From Desulfosporosinus acididurans (GTDB lineage Bacteria; Bacillota; Desulfitobacteriia; Desulfitobacteriales; Desulfitobacteriaceae): DNA of 64,000 nucleotides. Below are positions 27,440 to 38,541 of this stretch, piece by piece. The translations under genes and the position numbers were made by a program. The stretch covers positions 109,679-173,678 of the forward strand of contig NZ_LDZY01000012.1 of assembly GCF_001029285.1 (NCBI RefSeq), given 5' to 3'. How positions within the stretch are numbered: position 1 is the first letter of the stretch; each line of letters opens with the position of its first letter. The notes under the pieces are model-generated. The model searched no databases. It was not told the DNA's origin and saw only the letters and a list, made by a program, of their open reading frames with translations.

Positions 27440-28093
27440 ATGGCTGAAATTACGGCAGCGCTGGTTAAAGAGTTACGTGAACGTACTGGCGCAGGAATGA
27501 TGGATTGTAAAAAGGCTTTAACTGAGTGTAATGGCGACATGGATAAAGCTAGCGACTTTTTACGTGAAAAAGGCTTAGCGGCAGCAGCTAAAAAGGCAGG
27601 ACGAGTTGCCGCAGAAGGAACTGTTGAATCCTATATCCATGGAGGCGGACGCATTGGAGTGCTCCTGGAAGTGAATTGTGAAACAGACTTTGTGGCTCGC
27701 GGAGAAGAATTTAAATTACTGGTTAAGGATGTTGCTATGCATATCGCTGCTGCAAATCCTCAATATCTTAACAAAGAAGAGGTCCCTGAAGATGTCCTGC
27801 AGCATGAGCGAGATATTTTGAAGGCTCAAGCTCTTAATGAAGGAAAGCCGGAAAAGATCATCGAAAAGATGGTTGAAGGACGTATTGAGAAATATTATAA
27901 AGAAGTATGTTTAATGGAACAAGCTTTTGTCAAAGATCCTGATAAGACCATTAGCGATTTAGTGCTTGATAAAACTGCTAAAATTGGGGAACGAATCGTT
28001 ATTCGTCGCTTTACTCGCTATGAATTAGGTGCAGGTATTGAAAAACGACAAGAGGATTTTGCTTCAGAAGTCATGAAAGAAATTAATCGATAG
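27440..28093 (+). CDS. tsf: Elongation factor Ts (short form)
   Basis: 217 residues from ATG 27440, 6 bases after GGAGGG; the frame also opens at 27413 without a ribosome site. It exchanges GDP on EF-Tu. The N-terminal UBA-like domain carries [21 protein letters not shown]. The core has [18 protein letters not shown], the EF-Tu contact. At 217 residues it is shorter than the B. subtilis protein (about 290) and resembles compact clostridial/Thermus forms. A terminator follows. Confidence 0.96.
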   Translation: MAEITAALVKELRERTGAGMMDCKKALTECNGDMDKASDFLREKGLAAAAKKAGRVAAEGTVESYIHGGGRIGVLLEVNCETDFVARGEEFKLLVKDVAMHIAAANPQYLNKEEVPEDVLQHERDILKAQALNEGKPEKIIEKMVEGRIEKYYKEVCLMEQAFVKDPDKTISDLVLDKTAKIGERIVIRRFTRYELGAGIEKRQEDFASEVMKEINR

Positions 28094-28111
28094 TTGTTAG
28101 AAAATTGATCT

Positions 28112-28138
28112 AGAGAACACCCTGGTGTTCTCTTTTTC
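28112..28138 (+). terminator. Intrinsic terminator after tsf
   Basis: AGAGAACACC (28112-28121) pairs with GGTGTTCTCT (28124-28133), followed by TTTTTC. Confidence 0.85.
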
Positions 28139-28167
28139 GAATGTAATGTGACTTAGTACTTACTTGA

Positions 28168-29467
<1,300 letters not shown>

Positions 29468-29471
<4 letters not shown>

Positions 29472-29686
29472 CATTTTCGTGGTACGGATTAAATTGGGAT
29501 GAAGTAAGAAGAGATCTTGAAGCTTTGGGTAAACCGTATGCTTTCCAAATCACTTATCCGCGTGGTAAAATGGAAACGGGGGGCAGCTTGCGAGTTGTCC
29601 GTCTGCGGGAGTTTGAAGATCGAGTAGATATTATTTTGGCCCATGAGAAGTACTCACGCTGTGAGCATCGACCCCCTAATTGTTAA
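29468..29686 (+). CDS. 72-residue conserved-looking protein between frr and uppS, function unknown
   Basis: It starts by ATGA overlap with frr, so it is probably coupled. The sequence opens [20 protein letters not shown], continues with [10 protein letters not shown] and ends with a Cys-containing tail. No membrane segment or known domain is recognised. The final codons overlap a GC-rich hairpin, which leaves the exact C-terminus determined by that structure. Confidence 0.6.
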
Positions 29687-29697
29687 GGGGGTCTTTG
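29670..29697 (+). terminator. Hairpin overlapping the stop of the 72-residue gene
   Basis: GACCCCCT (29670-29677) pairs with AGGGGGTC (29686-29693), followed by only TTT. The stop TAA (29684-29686) lies in the loop and base of the arm, so ribosomes reaching it would disrupt the stem. Confidence 0.55.
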
Positions 29698-29760
29698 ACC
29701 TCTCTATGTGATTCTGACCGATCTATTTGAGAATCGAATATCATATTATGAGGTGGAATA

Positions 29761-30525
29761 ATGTGGTTCAAATCTTGGAACCAAACGAAAAATAATTTAC
29801 CAGACCAGGTTGCTATGGACTGCCTCCCTCGTCATATTGCTATTATCATGGATGGGAATGGGCGCTGGGCTCAGAAACGTGCCTTGCCTCGTTCCATGGG
29901 ACATCGCGCAGGTGTTGAAGCTTTGCGTAAAATAGTTAAGACTTGTTCCAAATTAGGAATTGAAGTCCTAACTGTTTATGCTTTTTCGACAGAAAACTGG
30001 AGCAGACCTAAGGATGAAGTTGGCATATTAATGAAGTTGTTGACCGAATATCTCAGAAAGGAACTCGAAGAACTGCATCAAAATAATGTTGTCATTCGAG
30101 CCATTGGGATACTTAATGATCTTCCTCAGGAAGCACAACATGAATTAGAACATGCCGTAGAGCGCACTAAAAACAATTCAGGGTTAGTCCTTAATCTGGC
30201 CTTAAATTACGGTGGACGCTCCGAGATCATTGATGCGGTCAAGAAAATGAGCCAAGATGTTTTAGAAGGAAAACAAAAAATTGATGATATTGATGAAAAA
30301 CTCTTTAACGAGAAGCTTTTTACGGGCGGACTTCCTGACCCGGATTTATTAATAAGAACTTCTGGCGAAATGAGATTAAGTAATTTTCTCTTATGGCAGC
30401 TGGCTTATACAGAAATTATGGTTGTTGAAGAGTTTTGGCCTGACTTTGGAGAAAACTCCTTAATAGAGGCGATAAAAGTATACCAGAAAAGAGATCGCCG
30501 TTTTGGCGGAATACATACAAATTGA
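29761..30525 (+). CDS. uppS: Undecaprenyl diphosphate synthase
   Basis: 254 residues with GAGGTGG upstream. It adds eight isoprene units to farnesyl diphosphate to build the cell-wall lipid carrier. cis-Prenyltransferase motifs: IIMDGNGRWAQ (catalytic Asp), GHRAGVEALR, YAFSTENWSRP, and the C-terminal RTSGEMRLSNFLLWQLAYTE. It is followed immediately by cdsA. Confidence 0.97.
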   Translation: MWFKSWNQTKNNLPDQVAMDCLPRHIAIIMDGNGRWAQKRALPRSMGHRAGVEALRKIVKTCSKLGIEVLTVYAFSTENWSRPKDEVGILMKLLTEYLRKELEELHQNNVVIRAIGILNDLPQEAQHELEHAVERTKNNSGLVLNLALNYGGRSEIIDAVKKMSQDVLEGKQKIDDIDEKLFNEKLFTGGLPDPDLLIRTSGEMRLSNFLLWQLAYTEIMVVEEFWPDFGENSLIEAIKVYQKRDRRFGGIHTN

Positions 30526-30535
30526 GGAAATTGTG

Positions 30536-31318
30536 ATGTTTAAAAGAACCATTAGTGCCTTGATTGGTGCTCCGCTTCTTTTGGGGTTGACGTATCTGGG
30601 CGGCCCTTATACAGCTTTTCTTGTGGCTGTACTGGCCATATTAGGCTTACGCGAGTTTTTGCGCATAGGCAAACATATGGGCATGAAGGTTTGGAACATA
30701 TTGACTGCCCTGGCGACAGTCGGCTGGCTCGTTATTGTTTTCAGGTACGGCTCTGAATGGATGTCAACAGCTATTATATTTTGGCTGCTTATGACCTTTG
30801 GCCGTCTTGCTCTGACTTACCCGGAAACCCCCTTCACAGAAGCAAGTTTTAATTTTTTAGCTGTCATGTATTCAACAGTTTTACTATCCCATTTATACTT
30901 ACTGCGCCAGCTTCCCCATGGTTTAGAGTGGACCTTTCTAACATTTTTTTTGGTATGGGCGACGGATACTGGTGCATACCTTATTGGAAGAGGATTTGGC
31001 AGACATCTGTTAGCTCCTCAGGTCAGCCCTAAGAAAACTGTTGAAGGTTCCATTGGCGGATTGTTATCAAGTGTTGTCGTTGCTCTTTTGTTTTGGCGCT
31101 TGGCGAATGACGCAGCATTTCTTACGTATTTTGTTTTAGGAATTACGATTGGCATTAGTGCTCAAATTGGTGATCTTTTTGAATCAGCTTTAAAGCGAAC
31201 GGCGGGTGTTAAAGATTCGGGAAGCATAATACCGGGACACGGAGGGATCTTAGATCGGTTTGACAGCCTGATTTTTGCTCTTCCATTGGTATATTATGGT
31301 GTGATTTTGCTGTCGTGA
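30536..31318 (+). CDS. cdsA: Phosphatidate cytidylyltransferase
   Basis: 260 residues from ATG 30536 with GAGG 8 bases upstream; the longer frame overlaps uppS. It makes CDP-diacylglycerol for phospholipid synthesis in the membrane. About eight hydrophobic helices. The CDP-alcohol signature region near the C-terminus reads SPKKTVEGSIGG, DLFESALKRTAGVKDSG and PGHGGILDRFDSL. Confidence 0.95.
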   Translation: MFKRTISALIGAPLLLGLTYLGGPYTAFLVAVLAILGLREFLRIGKHMGMKVWNILTALATVGWLVIVFRYGSEWMSTAIIFWLLMTFGRLALTYPETPFTEASFNFLAVMYSTVLLSHLYLLRQLPHGLEWTFLTFFLVWATDTGAYLIGRGFGRHLLAPQVSPKKTVEGSIGGLLSSVVVALLFWRLANDAAFLTYFVLGITIGISAQIGDLFESALKRTAGVKDSGSIIPGHGGILDRFDSLIFALPLVYYGVILLS

Positions 31319-31328
31319 GGTGAGAGTT

Positions 31329-32432
31329 ATGAGCATAGACCAAAAGCATCCTTTGTGGACTAATCTTAATAGACTTGCTCTGGTAACGAGTATTCTAGTC
31401 CTCTTGAAGATTTTTACCTATTTTTTTCAAGTATTTTTGCCGGTCTTTGGCGACGTTTTAGGGAAGGCCTTTGGTGCATTTTTACCTTTTATCATAGCGC
31501 TTATTCTTGCTTTTTTACTCGAACCCTTGGTCGTCAGAATTATGCACATCATTCATATACGACGGCCCTTCGCTGCGATTCTTACGTTAATTCTAGCCAT
31601 TGCTGTTCTCAGTCTTTTTGTCTTTTTAATTGTTGCCCGACTCTACACTGAGCTATCCGAATTAGCGGTTACTCTACCTAATTATGGTTATTTGGTGGAT
31701 TTGGTGACTCATCAAATTGATACCATCGAAAAGTATGTTACTGTTAATCCTCAGATCCAAAGTACTTTGACCACATCTACCGAGAGCCTTGCAAGAATGC
31801 TTCAAGAATGGGCAAAATCCGGGAGCTTATTCTTGCTTGGCTTTCTTACTGCTTTACCTCGTGTCTTCATTGTTATGGTTGTCTCCCTCGTGGGAACGTT
31901 AATGATGAGTTCTAGCTATCCTAATGTTCGGCAGTTTATCTCAAACCTTTTTCCGCGCCGCTGGCATGTCAGCGCACAGGCAGTTAGTCAGGATTTAGGG
32001 GCTGCGGTTGTCGGCTATATTCGGGCTTTGGCTATTCTGATGTCGGTTACGGCATTTTCAACGATTATCGGCCTTCTGATTATTGGGAACAGGTATGCAG
32101 TTACCTTAGGTGTGTTTGCAGGATTATTAGACGCCGTTCCCATTGTAGGAACGGGTCTCTTATTCGGCCCCTGGATTATCGGCTTGTTAATTCTGGGCTC
32201 TTTCGGTGTAGCTCTTAAGGTCCTGATTATGTGGGTTGTTACGGTTGTGGTACGGCAGTTTCTGGAGCCTAAAATTATGTCTCAGGGAATTGGACTGCAC
32301 CCTCTGCCTACATTGATATCTATGTATGTCGGCCTTGAGCTTTTGGGATTTGTTGGAATTTTGGTCGGTCCGGGTATCGTCATTAGTTATGAGGCATTAC
32401 GTAAAGTTGGAATTTTTGGACGTAGGGATTAA
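31329..32432 (+). CDS. AI-2E family (YtvI/PerM-like) membrane protein
   Basis: 367 residues from ATG 31329 with AGGTGAG upstream; GTG 31320 lies inside that site. Several membrane helices, including paired N-terminal ones (about 18-65) and a C-terminal block (about 230-360), with the typical ALLAGLLDAVPIVGTGLLFGPW-like segment and EPKIMSQGIGLHPLPTL. Family members are transporters of uncertain substrate; some act in sporulation. It sits in the cdsA-dxr unit, which does not fix its role. Confidence 0.85.
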   Translation: MSIDQKHPLWTNLNRLALVTSILVLLKIFTYFFQVFLPVFGDVLGKAFGAFLPFIIALILAFLLEPLVVRIMHIIHIRRPFAAILTLILAIAVLSLFVFLIVARLYTELSELAVTLPNYGYLVDLVTHQIDTIEKYVTVNPQIQSTLTTSTESLARMLQEWAKSGSLFLLGFLTALPRVFIVMVVSLVGTLMMSSSYPNVRQFISNLFPRRWHVSAQAVSQDLGAAVVGYIRALAILMSVTAFSTIIGLLIIGNRYAVTLGVFAGLLDAVPIVGTGLLFGPWIIGLLILGSFGVALKVLIMWVVTVVVRQFLEPKIMSQGIGLHPLPTLISMYVGLELLGFVGILVGPGIVISYEALRKVGIFGRRD

Positions 32433-32475
32433 AGGTTCAGGAGGGTCACTTAAACCAGTTATTAAAAGGAAGAAG

Positions 32476-33627
32476 ATGATGTTTGAGTTGAAAACGCTAA
32501 CCATCTTAGGCTCAACAGGCTCAATCGGACGTCAAACCTTGGACGTTGTTCACCATTCAGAAGGTCAGCTAAAGGTTCATGCTTTGGCGGCTGATAAAAA
32601 TGTGAAACTAATAGAAGAGCAGGCCCGTTCTGTTCACCCGGCTGTTGTAGTTATGATGGATGAAGATGCGGCTCGCGAACTTCGGGAACGATTGTCGGAT
32701 ACATCGATAAGAGTCATGCAGGGCATGGATGGTATGATAAACTCGGTAGTTGCCCAAGAAGTGGATACCGTCGTTACTGCGCTTTCCGGGCGTATTGGGC
32801 TGGAACCGACCCTTTCGGCTCTTGAAGCCGGAAAGGCAATCGCTTTGGCTAATAAGGAAACGTTGGTTGCCGGTGGAGAGTTGGTTATGGCGAAAGCAAA
32901 AGCCATGAATTGCCCGATTATTCCAGTCGACAGCGAACATTCGGCTGTTTTCCAGTGTCTTGAAGAGAATCCTGAAACCCTTGAAACTATAATTTTGACT
33001 GCCTCAGGAGGCCCATTTTTTGGCTGGTCCAAGCAGGAGCTGGCGAATGTCACCCTTGAAAAAGCCTTGCGTCATCCAAACTGGTCAATGGGAGCAAAGA
33101 TTACCATCGATTCTGCTACAATGATGAATAAGGGACTCGAGGTCATAGAGGCTCATCATTTATTTGCTGTCGATTATGACCACATTGAAGTTCTCATCCA
33201 TCCGCAAAGTGTTGTTCATTCTATGGTGCAATATCGTGATGGCTCTGTTCTTGCCCAATTAGGAAAAGCGGATATGCGCTTGCCAATTCAATATGCTTTA
33301 AGTTATCCGACACGCTGGAAAAATCCCTTTGAGCGACTCGATCTAAGGGGAAAGACCCTTGCGTTTTTCGAGCCTGATTTGGAAGGCTTTCCGGCTTTAG
33401 CTTTAGCCTATAGGGCAGGACGAAGAGGCGGAACGCTTCCTGCAGTTATGAATGCGGCAAATGAAGTTGCCGTATCGGCTTTTCTGCAAAATAAACTTAG
33501 CTATCTTAAAATTTATGAAATTGTGGAAAGGGTTTGTTCTGAACATCATGTTTTAGATCATCCGGAATTGGGAAGTATACTCGATGCAGACACATGGGCA
33601 CGAGGTCGTACCTTAGAACTCCTTTAG
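32476..33627 (+). CDS. dxr: 1-deoxy-D-xylulose 5-phosphate reductoisomerase
   Basis: 383 residues from ATG 32476 (or the adjacent ATG 32479), after AAGGA; the open frame upstream overlaps the previous gene. It converts DXP to MEP with NADPH, the second step of the MEP isoprenoid pathway. NADPH site LGSTGSIGRQTL; ANKETLVAGGE; metal-binding PVDSEHSAVFQCL; ASGGPFF; and NWSMGAKITIDSATMMNKGLE-type motif. ispG of the same pathway lies two genes on. Confidence 0.97.
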   Translation: MMFELKTLTILGSTGSIGRQTLDVVHHSEGQLKVHALAADKNVKLIEEQARSVHPAVVVMMDEDAARELRERLSDTSIRVMQGMDGMINSVVAQEVDTVVTALSGRIGLEPTLSALEAGKAIALANKETLVAGGELVMAKAKAMNCPIIPVDSEHSAVFQCLEENPETLETIILTASGGPFFGWSKQELANVTLEKALRHPNWSMGAKITIDSATMMNKGLEVIEAHHLFAVDYDHIEVLIHPQSVVHSMVQYRDGSVLAQLGKADMRLPIQYALSYPTRWKNPFERLDLRGKTLAFFEPDLEGFPALALAYRAGRRGGTLPAVMNAANEVAVSAFLQNKLSYLKIYEIVERVCSEHHVLDHPELGSILDADTWARGRTLELL

Positions 33628-33744
33628 GAGTTGCTTCAAAAAACATTGTAACGTTTCATGACTGTGAACTCAAAAAACTTCAACTAAGTGTTCTATCATA
33701 GATGGTCGAAGGTTTTTGAATGTCGAGATAAAGGAGGGTTAAAT

Positions 33745-34815
33745 GTGACTACAGCGCTCGCCATTATTTTCGTTTTTGGAAGTATGGTCATGATTCATGA
33801 GTTTGGTCATTATATGGTTGCTAAATTAATCGGTGTAAGGGTTATAGAGTTTAGTTTTGGCTTTGGTCCTAAAATTATTGGGTATCAAGGGAAGGAAACT
33901 CTTTATGCTTGGAGGCTTATACCTCTGGGTGGATTTGTAAAACTTCACGGTATGGACGCGGAAATCGATGAACAAGGGAGAACAATCATAGCTCCTGTTG
34001 ATGATGAGCAAAGCTTTATGAACAAGCCGGTCTGGCAGCGGATGGCGGTTATTGCTGCGGGTCCGCTCATGAACTTTGTTTTAGCGATTGTCTTGTTTGT
34101 TGGTGTTTTCGCCTATTTGGGAGTGCCAACTCAGAGCAACAGCAACGCTATTGGTTCTCTTGTCAGCGGAAAACCTGCAGCAGCCGCAGGGATACAGCCG
34201 GGAGATAAAATTCTGGCAGTAAACCAAGAATCTACACCCGATTGGAATCGTCTTACTGAAGTTATTCACGGCAAACCGAATCAACAACTCGCCCTTACCA
34301 TCGAAAGTGCCAAGGGAAATAAGACTCATGTTGTATCGGTCAAGACTGAGAAAGATGCCCAAACAGGGTATGGGATGATTGGAATTGCACCGGAAGTTGT
34401 TTATATGCATGCGTCGATTCTTCAGTCTACGGGATTCGGATTCCAACGCACCTTAGACTTTACTAAGTTCATTGTCGTGACCTTAACCCAAATGATTACG
34501 GGCAAAATTCCAGCTGAGGTGGGCGGCCCTGTAATGATTGCCCAAGCAATCGGAGAAGGCGCTCATGAAGGACTGTCCAATTTGCTTGGCTTAACTGGGG
34601 TATTAAGCATTCAATTAGGTCTTATTAACTTGTTTCCTATTCCGGCGTTGGATGGAAGCCGACTTGTTTTCTTGCTGTTTGAAGGATTACGAGGGAAACC
34701 CTTAAACCCGGAAAAAGAAAATATGATTCATCTGGTAGGGTTTGTTTTACTCATGGCCCTAATGATTGCTGTTACTTACAAAGATGTGGTGCGCCTTTTT
34801 GTTAAGGCCGGTTAG
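33745..34815 (+). CDS. rseP: Site-2 zinc metalloprotease RseP (RasP)
   Basis: 356 residues from GTG 33745, 6 bases after AAAGGAGGG; the frame is open upstream to 33688 without a ribosome site. It cleaves membrane anchors inside the bilayer. Zinc motif HExxH is in MIHEFGHYMVAK within TM1; the third ligand Asp is in PALDGSRL near residue 320. A PDZ domain lies at about 130-210. It follows dxr by 117 bases, as in Bacillus. Confidence 0.95.
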   Translation: MTTALAIIFVFGSMVMIHEFGHYMVAKLIGVRVIEFSFGFGPKIIGYQGKETLYAWRLIPLGGFVKLHGMDAEIDEQGRTIIAPVDDEQSFMNKPVWQRMAVIAAGPLMNFVLAIVLFVGVFAYLGVPTQSNSNAIGSLVSGKPAAAAGIQPGDKILAVNQESTPDWNRLTEVIHGKPNQQLALTIESAKGNKTHVVSVKTEKDAQTGYGMIGIAPEVVYMHASILQSTGFGFQRTLDFTKFIVVTLTQMITGKIPAEVGGPVMIAQAIGEGAHEGLSNLLGLTGVLSIQLGLINLFPIPALDGSRLVFLLFEGLRGKPLNPEKENMIHLVGFVLLMALMIAVTYKDVVRLFVKAG

Positions 34816-34844
34816 ACGAAGGGAGAATCTGGAGGTTATATGTT

Positions 34845-35924
34845 TTGCAAAGAAAAAAAACTAAACCGGTGCAGATAGGCTCTGTAGTTATTGGCGGGGG
34901 AGCTCCTGTCGTTGTTCAGTCTATGACTAATACGGATACACGTGATGTGGAGAATACACTGCTGCAGATCAATAACTTGGCTCAAGCCGGGTGCGAAATT
35001 GTACGACTGGCGGTTTTGGACATGGATGCGGCGGAGGCTTTGAATGCTATTGTCCTTGCAAGTCCTCTCCCGACTATTGCCGACATTCATTTTGATTATC
35101 GCCTGGCCATTCGTGCTCTTGAGCAGGGGATCCACGGTTTGCGCCTCAATCCGGGAAATATCGGTGCTCGCTGGAAAGTTCAAGAAGTTGTGAAGGCGGC
35201 AAAAGAACGGCAGATTCCTATTCGTATCGGGGTCAATGGGGGATCATTAGAAAAAGAAATTTTAGAAAAATATGGGGAGCCAACGGCTGCCGGGATGGTG
35301 GAAAGTGCTCTTAGACATATACGGCTCTTGGAAGACGAAGGTTATGATAAGATTAAGGTTTCCTTGAAAGCCTCTTCTGTTCCCATAATGCTGCAAGCTT
35401 ATCGACAAATATCAGAATATGTCGATTACCCCTTGCATTTAGGTGTCACTGAGGCAGGAACAGTTCGTTCTGGTGTTGTCAGATCAGCGGTTGGCATTGG
35501 TACGTTACTTGCTGAAGGAATCGGAGATACCATTCGAGTATCCTTAACTGGTGATCCTGTGCACGAGATTCCTGTCGCGCTTGAGATATTGCATGTTCTT
35601 GGGTTAAGACAACGGAGCATTGATTTAATCAGTTGTCCAACTTGTGGACGAACTCAAGTTGATCTGGCGGCCTTGGCTGAAAAAGTGGAGGAACGGCTTT
35701 CCCAGCTCCCCTCCTTAGATAAACCTTTGAAAGTTGCCGTTATGGGCTGTGCGGTTAACGGCCCCGGTGAAGCCCGAGATGCTGATTTTGGAATCGCCGG
35801 AGGCAAGGGAAAAGGACTCTTATTCCGTAAGGGAGAAATTGTCGCCAGTCTTAGCGAAGAGGAGCTGTTGCCGGCGTTACTTGAGGAAATTGAAAACTAC
35901 GTCTCAGCTCACAAAAAACAGTGA
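34845..35924 (+). CDS. ispG: 4-hydroxy-3-methylbut-2-en-1-yl diphosphate synthase
   Basis: 359 residues from TTG 34845, 9 bases after GGAGG; an ATG at 34840 is out of frame. It reduces MEcPP to HMBPP, the penultimate MEP step. N-terminal TIM-barrel segment QSMTNTDTRDV; GVTEAGTV and RVSLTGDP motifs; the [4Fe-4S] cysteines are in SCPTCGRTQ and GCAVNGPGE. Typical length. Confidence 0.95.
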   Translation: MQRKKTKPVQIGSVVIGGGAPVVVQSMTNTDTRDVENTLLQINNLAQAGCEIVRLAVLDMDAAEALNAIVLASPLPTIADIHFDYRLAIRALEQGIHGLRLNPGNIGARWKVQEVVKAAKERQIPIRIGVNGGSLEKEILEKYGEPTAAGMVESALRHIRLLEDEGYDKIKVSLKASSVPIMLQAYRQISEYVDYPLHLGVTEAGTVRSGVVRSAVGIGTLLAEGIGDTIRVSLTGDPVHEIPVALEILHVLGLRQRSIDLISCPTCGRTQVDLAALAEKVEERLSQLPSLDKPLKVAVMGCAVNGPGEARDADFGIAGGKGKGLLFRKGEIVASLSEEELLPALLEEIENYVSAHKKQ

Positions 35925-35971
35925 ACTCGGGATTCCTCTTACTGTTACATAAAGGAAAGGAATGGCTATAA

Positions 35972-37696
35972 ATGCGCGTTAGTCAATTATTAAATCCAAC
36001 TCTGCGTGAGGTACCTGCTGAAGCGGAAATTATTAGTCATCAATTGATGCTTCGAGCCGGCTTAATACGCAAATCTGCTGCGGGAGTATATACCTATTTG
36101 CCTCTGGGTTTACGAGTCTTAAAAAAGATTGAAGCCATAGTTCGTCAAGAAATGGATAGTAAAGGCGGGCAAGAAGTATTGATGCCAATTATGCAGCCTG
36201 CGGAATTATGGCAGGAAAGCGGACGCTGGGATGTATATGGAGAAGAAATGTTTCGCTTAAAAGACCGCCACCAGAGAGAGTTCTGTCTGGGGCCGACTCA
36301 TGAAGAAATTATTACTGATTTAATCCGGGGAGAAATTCGCTCTTATAAACAACTGCCAATTCTTCTCTACCAGATTCAAAATAAATATCGGGATGAACGC
36401 CGTCCACGCTTTGGTTTAATGCGCGGACGGGAATTTATTATGAAAGACTTATATTCCTTTGATCGCGATGAAGCAGGACTTGATGTTAGTTATCAGAAAA
36501 TGTACGATGCCTACTGCCGGATTTTTTCTCGCTGTGGTTTAGCCTACCGCCCCGTTGAGGCCGATGCGGGAGCGATTGGTGGTACAGGCGGTACCCATGA
36601 ATTTATGGTGTTGGCTGATTCGGGCGAGAACTCTGTTGTTTATTGCCCAGATTGTAACTATGCGGCAAATGTCGAAAAAGCAGAATGCCGGCCTCAGCCT
36701 GTAGAAGCAAAAGCAGAAAAAGGAGAACGTCAATTGGTGCACACACCTAAGGTAAAAACAATTGACGAAGCCTCAGATTTCTTAAAAATTCCGGCAACCA
36801 GCTTTATTAAGTCCCTGCTTTATCAAGGGGATGACAAACTCTTCCTCGTACTCGTTCGCGGAGACCGGGAGGCCAATGAGATCAAGATAAATAACGCCTT
36901 AGGCGGGTTTATTTCTCTCCAACTCGCTTCGCCAGAGACTGTGAAGAAACTATTGGGATGTGCCCCAGGTTCCGTAGGCCCTGTTGAGGTACCGCCAAGT
37001 TTATTGGTTATTGCTGATCAAGAGGTCTCATTAATGGAATATGCTGTTTGTGGTGCCAATAAGGATGATTATCATCTTGTCGGTATCAATCTGAAAACAG
37101 AACTGCGGATTGATCAGATTCATGATTTAAGGACTATTGTTCCAGGAGAAGCATGCCCGAATTGCAGAGCTTCTCTCAAAGAGGCTCGGGGCATTGAAGT
37201 TGGTCAAGTCTTTAAACTTGGGACCAAGTACAGTAAAGCTTTGGGGGCAACTTTCTTAGATGAAAACGGTGTGGAAAAGCCCTGTGTCATGGGATGTTAT
37301 GGAGTTGGTGTGAGTCGGACAATGGCATCAGCGATTGAGCAGAATTATGATGAATCGGGGATCATTTGGCCAATACCGATTGCACCTTATCATTGCATTC
37401 TTGTACCGGTAAGCACGAAAGATACTCAAGTGGTTGAAGCTGCTGAAAAACTCTATCAGGAACTTCAAAGCTTGGGAGTTGAAGTTATTTTAGATGATCG
37501 GGATGAACGAGCGGGTGTTAAGTTCAAAGATGCAGATTTGGTTGGCTATCCCTTACGTATTACCATCGGAAGTAAGACACTAGCCAATGGACAAGTTGAG
37601 CTTAAAGAACGAAAAGGTGGAGATACACGCCTGGTTTCTCTAAATGATACTGCTGGGCAGGTCAAAGCTATTATTGAAAAAGGCATGTCCTTTTGA
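35972..37696 (+). CDS. proS: Prolyl-tRNA synthetase
   Basis: 574 residues, class II. Motif 1 with [19 protein letters not shown]; motif 2 [22 protein letters not shown]; motif 3 [14 protein letters not shown]. Between motifs 2 and 3 lies the inserted editing domain (about 225-390), so it is the bacterial long form that can hydrolyse Ala-tRNA-Pro. AAAGGAAAGG precedes the ATG. In B. subtilis polC would follow; here it does not. Confidence 0.97.
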   Translation: MRVSQLLNPTLREVPAEAEIISHQLMLRAGLIRKSAAGVYTYLPLGLRVLKKIEAIVRQEMDSKGGQEVLMPIMQPAELWQESGRWDVYGEEMFRLKDRHQREFCLGPTHEEIITDLIRGEIRSYKQLPILLYQIQNKYRDERRPRFGLMRGREFIMKDLYSFDRDEAGLDVSYQKMYDAYCRIFSRCGLAYRPVEADAGAIGGTGGTHEFMVLADSGENSVVYCPDCNYAANVEKAECRPQPVEAKAEKGERQLVHTPKVKTIDEASDFLKIPATSFIKSLLYQGDDKLFLVLVRGDREANEIKINNALGGFISLQLASPETVKKLLGCAPGSVGPVEVPPSLLVIADQEVSLMEYAVCGANKDDYHLVGINLKTELRIDQIHDLRTIVPGEACPNCRASLKEARGIEVGQVFKLGTKYSKALGATFLDENGVEKPCVMGCYGVGVSRTMASAIEQNYDESGIIWPIPIAPYHCILVPVSTKDTQVVEAAEKLYQELQSLGVEVILDDRDERAGVKFKDADLVGYPLRITIGSKTLANGQVELKERKGGDTRLVSLNDTAGQVKAIIEKGMSF

Positions 37697-37735
37697 TCGT
37701 CCCTTGAGGGGGAGCAAAAGACCATGGTTCTAAGG

Positions 37736-37764
37736 TTGCACATGTTGGATGGATATGCTATATT
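37736..37764 (+). promoter_or_regulatory. Sigma-A promoter for the rimP-nusA-infB operon
   Basis: TTGCAC (37736-37741), a 17-base spacer and TATATT (37759-37764). Transcription would begin near 37771, about 270 bases before rimP. Confidence 0.75.
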
Positions 37765-37795
37765 AGTATAAGGAATTTGTAGTGATTGTTGGAAA

Positions 37796-37940
37796 GGAGT
37801 GGGTAGTAGCCCGCTCCTTCGTTTGTTCCCTATCGGAAAGTATCAACTTTTAAAAAATGCTATCGCGCTGAAGGATGAACTCTACCCCCACCGAAGCAAG
37901 GTATGGGAACCACTCTCACTTGTAGAAGTGGGAGTTTTGC
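37796..37940 (+). promoter_or_regulatory. Leader of rimP with two stem-loops, possible attenuator
   Basis: The first stem pairs GGAGTGGG (37796-37803) with CCCGCTCC (37810-37817) around TAGTAG, with one T-G pair. The second pairs ACTCTCACTT (37912-37921) with AAGTGGGAGT (37926-37935) and is followed by TTTGC, like a weak terminator. The 347-base gap holds no convincing gene; a 62-codon frame at 37799-37987 crosses both stems and is not supported. Confidence 0.5.
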
Positions 37941-38043
37941 GACTGGATAAATTCGGGCTGAGTATAACTCGAGAACATCTTCGTTAGAATATACTGGGAA
38001 CCTTCTTTTCTCCTTAGTTAAATTGATAAAGGGGCGCTTAATT

Positions 38044-38502
38044 ATGAATGATTCTTTGGAACAACAAATCGCATTGCTGGTTGAGCCATATGCTAAAGAA
38101 AAAGGGCTTGAATTAGTCGATGTTGAGTACATAAAAGAAGGTGCACACTGGTATTTGCGTCTCTTTATTGATAAGGAGGGGGGCGTGGATATGGACGATT
38201 GTGCGGAGATGAGTCACGCCGTGAGTGATATGCTTGACGAGAAAAACCCAATTCCTCAGGCGTATATGTTAGAAGTTTCTTCTCCCGGTTTAGAACGACC
38301 TCTAAAAAAAGACGAGGATTTTATCCGGTTCCAGGGAAGGTTAGTTACAGTACATACGACGTCGCTGGTTCAAGGATACAATGAATTTACCGGTAATTTG
38401 GTGGGCCTCATAGACGGCGAAATTGTTTTAGAGCATGAAAATAATCGGATTTCGATTCCACGTGCCTTGACGAAGAATACTCACCTAGCATTAGATTTTT
38501 AG
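38044..38502 (+). CDS. rimP: Ribosome maturation factor RimP
   Basis: 152 residues from ATG 38044, 9 bases after AAAGGGG; TTG 38023 precedes that site. It assists 30S assembly. N-terminal alpha-beta domain (GLELVDVEYIKEGAHWYLRLFID, DMDDCAEMS), then an SH3-like barrel after the YMLEVSSPGLERPL motif. It heads the conserved rimP-nusA-rnpM-ylxQ-infB order. Confidence 0.95.
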   Translation: MNDSLEQQIALLVEPYAKEKGLELVDVEYIKEGAHWYLRLFIDKEGGVDMDDCAEMSHAVSDMLDEKNPIPQAYMLEVSSPGLERPLKKDEDFIRFQGRLVTVHTTSLVQGYNEFTGNLVGLIDGEIVLEHENNRISIPRALTKNTHLALDF

Positions 38503-38541
38503 ATTAGTTAGGGACAATAGAATAAGGAGGAACAAGGAAAA

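Noticed and set aside
37799..37987. 62-codon open frame ahead of rimP
   Set aside because: It crosses both leader stems, starts at a weak codon inside a stem and shows no protein-like features.
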